DNA from: JBFXEO01 sp050180015
Lineage (GTDB): Bacteria > Bacteroidota > Bacteroidia > Bacteroidales > Tenuifilaceae
DNA length: 13,682 bases
Direction: 5' to 3'
Assembly: GCA_050180015.1 (NCBI GenBank)
Contig: JBFXEO010000062.1
Location: forward strand, 1 to 13,682
Below are positions 8,030 to 13,682 of the stretch, piece after piece. The first letter of the stretch is position 1. The number at the start of each line of letters is the position of its first letter. Both the position numbers and the translations under genes were made by a program. A model generated the notes under the pieces. That model was not told the DNA's origin and ran no database searches. It saw only the letters and a program-made list of their open reading frames with translations.

Positions 8030-10207
8030 ATGAACAAACACCGATATTTATGGCTAGTGATAGTAGTGCTAATGGTTACTCCCCAGCTCTTACTGGGACA
8101 AAAAAGTAAAATTACCCTTGAGGATATATTCAAAAGAGGAACTTTTCGGGCTAAAAGTGTGTACGGACTAACTCCCATGAACAATGGCGATTACTACTCG
8201 GCTTACAACGTTAAAAGACAGGTGGCAAAATTTAAATATGCAACCGGCGATGAAGTGGAGGTACTTTTCAGCCCCGAAGAATATCCAAATGAGGATCTGA
8301 AAGAATTTGCCGGTTATAAGTTAAGCCCGGCAGAGGACAAAATGCTAATTGAAACGCACTACGAACCAATTTACCGCCATTCCTACACATCAATAAATTA
8401 CATATTCGACATTAAAGCAAAAACACTCACACCCCTTTCAAAAAATGGCCCACAAAAAAATGCCACTTTCTCGCCCGATGGGAAATGGATTGCTTTTGTA
8501 CGTGACAACAACATTTTTCTGGTAAACCCTACAACACTGGAGGAAATAAAAATTACAACCGACGGGCTATACAACTATATTATAAATGGTGCCGCCGACT
8601 GGGTCTATGAAGAAGAATTTTCGCTTACCACCGGATTGCAGTGGTCGCCAGACTCAAAAAAATTGGCATTTTACCGTTTCGACGAAAGCAGCGTAAAAAT
8701 GTTCAACATGACCAAGTATGAAGGAAATCTCTATCCTGAAAATTATACCTTCAAATACCCCAAAGCCGGTGAAACCAATTCAACGGTAAGTATTCATGTG
8801 TATGATTTAAACTCCAGAACTACCAGCAAAATGGATATTGGCGCTGAAACCGACCAATACATAGCCCGCATTAAATGGACAGCCGACCCCAACCAACTCT
8901 GCATGGTGAGGCTTAACCGGCTTCAGAATACGGTTGATATTTTAACGGCAAATGCAACAAATGGAACTTCGAGCATCCTTTATACCGAAACCAACAAATA
9001 TTACATAGAAGAGGTGGACGATAACTACCCAACATTTACGCCCGATGGAAAAAACTTCGTAATTACCTCGGAACAAAACGGATACAAGCATATCTACTTT
9101 TATGGCATGGATGGAAAACTAAACAGGCAGCTAACCTCAGGGGCCAACGAGGTTACTGATGTTTACGGTTACGATGCTTCAAAAAAGACAGTTTTCTATC
9201 AGGCTATTGACGATTCCCCGCTACGAAAAGCCATATACAGCGTATCTGTAAATGGAGGAACGCCCACAAAATTCTCTCTACAATCCGGGAATAACTTTGC
9301 CAATTTCAGCAGCGAATTTAAATACTGCGTGCTTTACAATACAAGTGCCAACTCTCCATTAACGGTTACCCTGCTTAACTCCAAGGGTAAAGCTGTAAGA
9401 ACCATTGAGGACAACGCAAAACTAAAAGAGCGGCTAGCTGATTATGAGATGCCTAGCAAAGAATTTTTTACCTTTAAAACATCAGAAGGGGTTGAACTTA
9501 ACGGATATATGATAAAGCCCTTTGATTTTGACCCCACCAAAAGGTACCCTGTGTTAATGTACCAGTACAGCGGGCCCGGATCACAGTCTGTACTAGATAA
9601 TTTCTCTGTAGGATGGGATGAATACCTGGCAACACTAAACTACATAGTAGTATGTGTTGATGGCCGTGGGACGGGGGGACGCGGAGAGGCCTTTAAAAAA
9701 ATGACCTACGGACAGCTAGGCTACTACGAATCGACAGACCAAGTTGAAGCCGCAAAATACCTTCAAACGCTTCCCTACATCGATGCAAACCGCATAGGCA
9801 TTTGGGGATGGAGCTACGGCGGGTATATGTCATCGTTATGCCTATTTAAAGGTGCCGATGTATTTAGAATGGCCATTGCCGTTGCACCCGTAACCAATTG
9901 GCGCTACTACGATTCCATTTACACTGAACGCTTCATGGGCTTACCCCGGGATAACGGGTTGGGGTACGATAATAATTCTCCGATAAACCATGTAGATAAA
10001 CTAAAAGGAAATTTTCTTCTAGTCCATGGAACCGCTGACGATAACGTCCATGTACAAAATTCCATGGAGCTAGCTGAGAAGCTGGTGCAAAGCGGCAAAC
10101 AATTCGACCTGATGATATATCCCGATAAAAATCATGGAATACGAGGTGGAAATACCCCTATGCACCTATACACTTTGCTTACAAAGTATGTAAAAGAAAA
10201 TTTGTAA
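8030..10207 (+). CDS. Secreted dipeptidyl peptidase IV (serine peptidase family S9B)
   Basis: This 725-residue exopeptidase would release X-Pro or X-Ala dipeptides from peptide N-termini, outside the cytoplasm. It starts with a signal peptide (MNKHRYLWLVIVVLMVTPQLLLG, cleavage likely before Gln24) and has no lipobox. Residues about 40-470 form the beta-propeller, which contains DWVYEEEF at 190-197; its paired Glu195/Glu196 match the substrate N-terminus anchors of human DPP-IV. Residues about 490-725 form the alpha/beta-hydrolase domain: QYSGPGSQ with the oxyanion Tyr, DGRGTGGRG, GWSYGGYMS with nucleophile Ser595, HGTADDNVH with Asp670, and KNHGI with His702. The catalytic triad is complete and the length matches the family. 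It stands alone, divergent from ppdK and closed by a terminator. In Bacteroidota such enzymes work in periplasmic protein and peptide use; in Porphyromonas the homologue is DPPIV. Confidence 0.96.
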   Translation: MNKHRYLWLVIVVLMVTPQLLLGQKSKITLEDIFKRGTFRAKSVYGLTPMNNGDYYSAYNVKRQVAKFKYATGDEVEVLFSPEEYPNEDLKEFAGYKLSPAEDKMLIETHYEPIYRHSYTSINYIFDIKAKTLTPLSKNGPQKNATFSPDGKWIAFVRDNNIFLVNPTTLEEIKITTDGLYNYIINGAADWVYEEEFSLTTGLQWSPDSKKLAFYRFDESSVKMFNMTKYEGNLYPENYTFKYPKAGETNSTVSIHVYDLNSRTTSKMDIGAETDQYIARIKWTADPNQLCMVRLNRLQNTVDILTANATNGTSSILYTETNKYYIEEVDDNYPTFTPDGKNFVITSEQNGYKHIYFYGMDGKLNRQLTSGANEVTDVYGYDASKKTVFYQAIDDSPLRKAIYSVSVNGGTPTKFSLQSGNNFANFSSEFKYCVLYNTSANSPLTVTLLNSKGKAVRTIEDNAKLKERLADYEMPSKEFFTFKTSEGVELNGYMIKPFDFDPTKRYPVLMYQYSGPGSQSVLDNFSVGWDEYLATLNYIVVCVDGRGTGGRGEAFKKMTYGQLGYYESTDQVEAAKYLQTLPYIDANRIGIWGWSYGGYMSSLCLFKGADVFRMAIAVAPVTNWRYYDSIYTERFMGLPRDNGLGYDNNSPINHVDKLKGNFLLVHGTADDNVHVQNSMELAEKLVQSGKQFDLMIYPDKNHGIRGGNTPMHLYTLLTKYVKENL

Positions 10208-10269
10208 TAAAGGCTTTGGCTGAACAACCTCAGAAAATATAACCGGAAACTATGTTATAGCTGGCAAAA

Positions 10270-10303
10270 AAGGTATTGGTGTTCTGCCAATGCTTTCTTT
10301 TTT
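10270..10303 (+). terminator. Intrinsic terminator after the DPP-IV gene
   Basis: A ten-bp stem (10270-10279 AAGGTATTGG with 10287-10296 CCAATGCTTT, two G-T wobbles) has a seven-base loop and is followed by CTTTTTT. It lies about 60 bases after the stop codon. The stem is imperfect but well formed. Confidence 0.75.
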
Positions 10304-10416
10304 ACATGAATGGCTCCGCTCCAATTTATGAATTTTTTATTTTGATACGAAAACAATATTTTTCACCTTAAATAAACCGATTACAATAAATAAGCTGGGT
10401 TTTTGAATTAAGTTTA

Positions 10417-10446
10417 TTTGACGGAAAAAGAAAATTACTACATTTG
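10417..10446 (+). promoter_or_regulatory. Promoter of the first tRNA-Leu gene
   Basis: TTTG at 10417-10420 and TACATTTG at 10439-10446 are separated by 18 bases. Both match the Bacteroidota -33 (TTTG) and -7 (TAnnTTTG) consensus at normal spacing. Transcription would start near 10453, about ten bases before the mature tRNA. This is the best promoter match in the window. Confidence 0.82.
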
Positions 10447-10462
10447 CAATCTCTTTTCCAAA

Positions 10463-10546
10463 GCCCAGATGGCGAAATTGGTAGACGCGCTAGTTTCAGG
10501 GACTAGTGTCAGCAATGATGTGCAGGTTCGAGTCCTGTTCTGGGCA
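10463..10546 (+). tRNA. tRNA-Leu (anticodon CAG)
   Basis: This 84-base class II tRNA has a seven-bp acceptor stem (GCCCAGA with TCTGGGC) and discriminator A at 10546. The anticodon stem is CTAGT/ACTAG with loop TTCAGGG, placing anticodon CAG at 10497-10499 (reads CUG codons). A long variable arm of the leucine type and the TTCGAGT T-loop follow. The 3' CCA is not encoded; the genome reads CAG after the discriminator. Confidence 0.96.
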
Positions 10547-10620
10547 CAGAAAATTTACTGAAAGACTGAAAAGTTATACCAAGGTCCTGGGAGCAAATTT
10601 CAACGTAAAAAAATTTGTGC

Positions 10621-10628
10621 TACTTTTG
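10621..10628 (+). promoter_or_regulatory. -7 element of the second tRNA-Leu gene
   Basis: TACTTTTG matches TAnnTTTG and lies 22 bases before the second tRNA. A near-match TTTC ends about 19 bases upstream in the -33 position. The bases just after the -7 (GCACTCTC) resemble those after the first tRNA promoter (GCAATCTC), which supports a shared promoter type. Confidence 0.68.
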
Positions 10629-10650
10629 CACTCTCCGGACGAAAGCCAAT

Positions 10651-10734
10651 GCCCAGGTGGTGGAATTGGTAGACACACCAGCTTGAGGGGCTGGCGCCGT
10701 CAAAAGCGTGCAAGTTCGAGTCTTGTCCTGGGCA
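10651..10734 (+). tRNA. tRNA-Leu (anticodon GAG)
   Basis: This 84-base class II tRNA has acceptor stem GCCCAGG/CCTGGGC and discriminator A at 10734. The anticodon stem is CCAGC/GCTGG with loop TTGAGGG, giving anticodon GAG at 10685-10687 (reads CUC and CUU codons). The variable arm can pair CGC with GCG, and the T-loop is TTCGAGT. CCA is not encoded. It lies 104 bases after the tRNA-Leu(CAG) gene. Confidence 0.96.
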
Positions 10735-10736
10735 CA

Positions 10737-10770
10737 AAAAGAACCTTGAGGTTAACCTCAAGGTTCTTTT
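10737..10770 (+). terminator. Palindromic terminator after the tRNA-Leu pair
   Basis: This is a perfect 34-base palindrome (arms 10737-10753 and 10754-10770; core GAACCTTGAGG/CCTCAAGGTTC) ending in TTTTGTTT. It begins three bases after the second tRNA, so it most likely ends tRNA transcription and exposes the 3' end for processing. Confidence 0.9.
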
Positions 10771-10897
10771 GTTTACTGGAATTTACCCCTTCATCATTTG
10801 CTAATCAATAAAAAATCACCACCGCGTAGATGGGGGCTAAAATTGACAATAATTAGCAATATCAAAATATTATCCGCATTAAAAAATTATACCTACT

Positions 10898-10913
10898 TGT
10901 AACATATGTTACA
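10898..10913. promoter_or_regulatory. CRP/FNR-type operator, probable HcpR site
   Basis: TGTAACATATGTTACA is a perfect 16-bp palindrome, containing GTAAC-n4-GTTAC. From memory of comparative genomics, sites of this form precede hcp genes controlled by HcpR, a CRP/FNR-family regulator of nitrosative stress. Its centre (10905.5) is 33 bases upstream of the centre of the candidate -7 element, so it would lie near -41, the class II activator position. It heads the ferredoxin-hcp pair. The regulator gene is not in the window, and the assignment to HcpR is inference. Confidence 0.75.
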
Positions 10914-10934
10914 TTCTATGGCATAGTATCGCCG

Positions 10935-10942
10935 TAATTTCG
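10935..10942 (+). promoter_or_regulatory. Candidate -7 element of the ferredoxin-hcp operon
   Basis: TAATTTCG matches TAnnTTTG except at one base. No TTTG lies at the -33 position; instead the palindrome at 10898-10913 covers that region. This is what an activator-dependent promoter would look like. The implied leader before the ATG at 11020 is about 75 bases. Confidence 0.5.
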
Positions 10943-11019
10943 TCCCAGAAAAAGGGGAAAATCAGATTTTAAATTCCAGACACAAGACATCAGGTTAAAG
11001 AAATAAAAGAAACAACAAT

Positions 11020-11946
11020 ATGAAAAGAGACCTTATTACAATCGACAGAGAAAAATGCAACGGATGCGGGCTATGCGTTAGCGGATGCCACGAAGGAGCT
11101 TTGCAGCTAATTGACGGCAAAGCGGTTCTTATCAGCGAACTAATGTGCGATGGATTGGGTGCTTGCATTGGCGAATGCCCTGAGGGGGCAATTACCGTTG
11201 AGCACCGTGAAGCGAAGGCATACAACGAAGTATTAACCATCAGTAAAATGATTGCTAGCGGTAAAAATACTGTAATTGCTCACCTTAAACACCTTAAGGA
11301 TTACCAGGAGAAGGAATATTTACGTCAGGGCGTTGAATGGTTGTTAGCCAATAGAGATAAGTTAAACTTTAATTTAGATGAGGTAATGCAAGAAGTACAT
11401 AATCATTCTAAAGGCTCTGCTTGCGGATGTGGCGATAATCAGCCAAGGCATATTCAAGTTCAACAACACGCACATCATCATGGAGGTGAATGCCCTGGCT
11501 CTGCTGCTCGCAGTTTTGGTGGTGGAATAGCAATGGATCAGGATAGCGCAATGGTTTCAGGTAAATCCGAATTAACACACTGGCCTGTTCAGCTATACCT
11601 TATCAACCCGCAATCGGGTCATTTCCGGGGTTCAAACCTTTTACTGGCTGCCGATTGCGTAGCATTCTCGCTCGGGAACTTCCACAGCAACTGTCTAAAA
11701 GGAAAAACTTTGGCCATTGCCTGCCCAAAACTCGACTCAAACAAGGAATCTTACATCGAAAAAATCACCTCGCTAATTGACGATGCTCAAATTGACACTA
11801 TCACAGTGATGAAAATGGAAGTTCCCTGCTGTGGAGGTTTGCTTCAACTGGCAAGAATTGCCATGGAACGCACTAAACGCAAAGTGCCTATCAAGGTTAT
11901 GACCGTTGGAATTCAGGGCGATATTCTGGAGTCAGCATGGATATGA
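11020..11946 (+). CDS. Hcp-associated iron-sulfur ferredoxin-like protein
   Basis: The 308-residue cytoplasmic protein has an N-terminal two-cluster ferredoxin domain. Cys13/16/19/23 form a full CxxCxxCxxxC [4Fe-4S] site. The second site, Cys43/49/53, reads CDGLGACIGECP and has Leu46 where a fourth Cys is usual. Residues about 127-158 form a His/Cys-rich linker (His127, 129, 144, 150, 152-154; Cys135, 137, 158). The C-terminal domain (about 185-308) has Cys213, 225, 235 (ACPKLD) and Cys270-271 (VPCCGG), which could hold another metal centre. Ferredoxin-like genes called frdX sit beside hcp in several anaerobes, and an electron-supply role for Hcp is the natural inference. The gene lies 102 bases before hcp on the same strand, with an HcpR-like site upstream and no terminator between them. 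The exact electron donor and the role of the C-terminal domain are unknown. Confidence 0.88.
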   Translation: MKRDLITIDREKCNGCGLCVSGCHEGALQLIDGKAVLISELMCDGLGACIGECPEGAITVEHREAKAYNEVLTISKMIASGKNTVIAHLKHLKDYQEKEYLRQGVEWLLANRDKLNFNLDEVMQEVHNHSKGSACGCGDNQPRHIQVQQHAHHHGGECPGSAARSFGGGIAMDQDSAMVSGKSELTHWPVQLYLINPQSGHFRGSNLLLAADCVAFSLGNFHSNCLKGKTLAIACPKLDSNKESYIEKITSLIDDAQIDTITVMKMEVPCCGGLLQLARIAMERTKRKVPIKVMTVGIQGDILESAWI

Positions 11947-11949
11947 TTT

Positions 11950-12000
11950 ACGTGAAACGTGAAACAAATTACAATTCGACTTACGGTTCACGATTCACGA
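11950..12000. repeat. Period-7 inverted repeat between the ferredoxin gene and hcp
   Basis: The left arm holds two copies of ACGTGAA (11950-11963). The right arm (11987-11999) reads TTCACG-A-TTCACG and is the reverse complement of 11951-11963 at 12 of 13 bases. The arms are 23 bases apart and could form a hairpin in the leader of hcp. No T-run follows, so it is not an ordinary terminator. The spacer 11947-12048 has no TAnnTTTG match. Confidence 0.7.
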
Positions 12001-12048
12001 TTTAACAAATACTATCAACTATTTACAAATAACTTAAAACAAATAATC

Positions 12049-13682
12049 ATGAGTATGTTCTGTTTTCAATGCCAAGAGGCAGCAAAAGGTACGGGTTGTA
12101 CCATTAAAGGTGTATGCGGAAAATCCGATGACCTAGCAAATATGATGGATCTATTAATGTTCGTAACAAAGGGTATTAGCGTTTACAGCGTTGCGCTCCG
12201 CGAACAAAAAAAGTACGAAAACCCCATTGTGAACAAGTTTGTATTCGACAGTTTGTTCGCCACCATTACCAATGCCAACTTCGACAAGAAAGTTATAGAA
12301 AACCGAGTAACCCGAGCTTTAGAAATTCGCGAAATACTAAAAAACGAAGCCGAAAAGCAAGGTGTAAAAGTTGACACTTCATTCGAGGGTACAACCTGGA
12401 CATCTAGACCTGAACTGTACGAAGCAAAAGCAATGACCATTGGAGTTTTAGCAGAAACCAACGAGGATGTTCGTTCACTAAAAGAACTAATCACCTACGG
12501 GGTAAAAGGCATGGCTGCTTACGTTGAGCATGCATACAACCTAGGTCACGAGGATGTTGCCAACTATGCATTTATGCAAAAAGCCCTTGCCGATATAACT
12601 AAAAACCTATCGGTTGATGCATTGGTAAACCTAACTCTCGAAACTGGCAAGTTTGGTGTTAATGCAATGGCTTTGCTCGACAAGGCAAACACTAGCAACT
12701 ATGGTAATCCAGAAATCACCAAGGTTAACCTCGGTGTAAGAAACAACCCAGGTGTCCTTATCAGCGGTCACGACCTAAAGGATATGGAAGAGCTGCTTGC
12801 TCAAACCGAAGGAACCGGTGTTGATGTTTACACCCACAGCGAAATGCTCCCAGCAAACTACTACCCTGCTTTCAAAAAGTACAAACACTTTGTTGGAAAC
12901 TACGGTAGCAGCTGGTGGCACCAACGCGAAGATTTTGAAACCTTCAACGGCCCGATCCTTTTCACCACTAACTGCATTGTACCACCATCGAACAATGCAA
13001 CCTATAAAGATAGAGTGTTCACCACAGGCGCAGCGGGCTACCCCGGAAACAGGCATATTGCCGACCGTAAACCCGGCAGGCAAAAAGATTTCTCGGAGAT
13101 TATTGCTCTAGCAAAAACCTGCAAGGCTCCTACAGAAATCGAAAAAGGCGAGATTATTGGAGGATTTGCTCACGCACAGGTATTCGCTCTTGCCGATAAG
13201 GTTGTAGATGCGGTAAAGAGTGGTGCAATCCGTAAATTCATTGTAATGGCTGGCTGCGACGGCAGAATGAAGGATAGAGGTTACTACACTGAATTTGCAC
13301 AAAAACTTCCAAAGGATACTGTTATTCTAACCGCAGGTTGTGCCAAGTACCGCTACAACAAACTTCCGTTGGGTGATATAGGTGGAATTCCAAGAGTGCT
13401 TGACGCTGGTCAGTGTAACGACTCCTACTCGTTGGCCATTATCGCTCTTAAATTAAAAGAGGTGTTCCAGCTGAACGATATCAACGAACTACCAATTGCC
13501 TACAACATTGCCTGGTACGAGCAAAAAGCCGTGATAGTTCTTCTTGCCCTACTCTACCTAGGAGTGAAGAATATCCACCTCGGCCCAACATTGCCAGCAT
13601 TCCTATCGCCCAATGTTGCAAAAGTATTGGTTGATAACTTCGGAATTGGCGGAATTGCCACTGTTGATGAGGATATCAGATT
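12049..13682 (+). CDS. hcp: Hybrid cluster protein (Hcp, hydroxylamine reductase family), 3' end cut by the window
   Basis: Hcp carries a cubane [4Fe-4S] cluster and a hybrid Fe-S-O cluster. It is now regarded mainly as a nitric oxide reductase that protects anaerobes from nitrosative stress, and it was first described by its hydroxylamine reductase activity. The frame is open from the ATG at 12049 to the window edge (544 codons); relatives have about 550, so few residues are missing. MSMFCFQCQEAAKGTGC begins the class I cubane motif C-x2-C-x8-C-x5-C, as in Desulfovibrio. All eight hybrid-cluster ligands are present: His241, Glu265, Cys309, Cys403 (the persulfide position), Cys431, Cys456, Glu491 and Lys493. 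Each is exactly three less than the D. vulgaris number I recall. It follows the ferredoxin-like gene by 102 bases and probably shares its promoter and HcpR-like site. Confidence 0.98.
   Translation, partial: MSMFCFQCQEAAKGTGCTIKGVCGKSDDLANMMDLLMFVTKGISVYSVALREQKKYENPIVNKFVFDSLFATITNANFDKKVIENRVTRALEIREILKNEAEKQGVKVDTSFEGTTWTSRPELYEAKAMTIGVLAETNEDVRSLKELITYGVKGMAAYVEHAYNLGHEDVANYAFMQKALADITKNLSVDALVNLTLETGKFGVNAMALLDKANTSNYGNPEITKVNLGVRNNPGVLISGHDLKDMEELLAQTEGTGVDVYTHSEMLPANYYPAFKKYKHFVGNYGSSWWHQREDFETFNGPILFTTNCIVPPSNNATYKDRVFTTGAAGYPGNRHIADRKPGRQKDFSEIIALAKTCKAPTEIEKGEIIGGFAHAQVFALADKVVDAVKSGAIRKFIVMAGCDGRMKDRGYYTEFAQKLPKDTVILTAGCAKYRYNKLPLGDIGGIPRVLDAGQCNDSYSLAIIALKLKEVFQLNDINELPIAYNIAWYEQKAVIVLLALLYLGVKNIHLGPTLPAFLSPNVAKVLVDNFGIGGIATVDEDIR

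Noticed and set aside
10737..10770. Long palindrome beside tRNA genes as an integration or attachment site
   Set aside because: No integrase, phage gene or duplicated tRNA 3' end is present. The T-rich end and position fit a terminator.
10506..10811. A 101-codon open frame on the + strand
   Set aside because: It runs through both tRNA-Leu genes and the terminator palindrome and has no protein-like features.
11950..12000. Heptad repeats as a CRISPR array or as a terminator
   Set aside because: The units are only seven bases, with no unique spacers between regular repeats, and no T-run follows the hairpin.
12775..13111. Opposed open frames of about 100 codons on both strands
   Set aside because: Both lie inside the hcp coding region, which carries all the hybrid-cluster ligands in its own frame. 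They are shadows.

Overview
The window looks like chromosome from an anaerobic or facultative Bacteroidota (Bacteroidetes), probably of the Bacteroidales/Marinilabiliales type. The reasons are repeated TAnnTTTG-type -7 promoter elements upstream of several genes, no clear Shine-Dalgarno sequences, AT-rich spacers, secreted DPP-IV and ankyrin proteins, a MOSC-MogA fusion, pyruvate phosphate dikinase and a class I hybrid cluster protein. The assignment is inferred from gene content and promoter style; no rRNA or other marker in the window decides it. I saw no mobile element, CRISPR array or prophage.

Layout. (1) 1-1267, + strand: the end of a molybdenum-cofactor operon, with the 3' part of moaC and then a MOSC-MogA fusion. 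It closes in a perfect 19-bp inverted repeat that also serves the convergent thioredoxin gene (1343-1699, -). (2) 1961-3367, +: a CCA-adding enzyme of the poly(A) polymerase/HD family with a forced TTG start. It is convergent with (3) 3416-4822, -: a secreted ankyrin-repeat protein with a beta-rich, barrel-like C-terminal half, and 4986-7712, -: pyruvate phosphate dikinase. A strong terminator separates these two, and each has its own candidate promoter. (4) 8030-10207, +: a secreted dipeptidyl peptidase IV, with a terminator after it. (5) 10463-10734, +: two tRNA-Leu genes (CAG and GAG anticodons), each with its own promoter, followed by a perfect palindromic terminator. Neither encodes CCA, so both depend on an enzyme like the one at 1961. 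(6) 11020 to the window end, +: a multi-Cys iron-sulfur ferredoxin-like protein and then hcp (hybrid cluster protein, cut about ten residues before its expected end).

The most informative region is 10898-13682. A perfect 16-bp palindrome of CRP/FNR type lies about 41 bases upstream of the inferred transcription start, the class II activator position. It precedes the ferredoxin-hcp pair. This fits regulation by HcpR, the nitrosative-stress regulator that controls hcp in many anaerobes. All eight hybrid-cluster ligands are present in hcp at a constant offset from the Desulfovibrio numbering. The ferredoxin-like partner carries an unusual His/Cys-rich linker and a C-terminal Cys domain, and a period-7 inverted repeat sits between the two genes. 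I did not find a wholly new system. The less well described elements are this partner protein, the intergenic repeat, and the ankyrin plus barrel-like protein.
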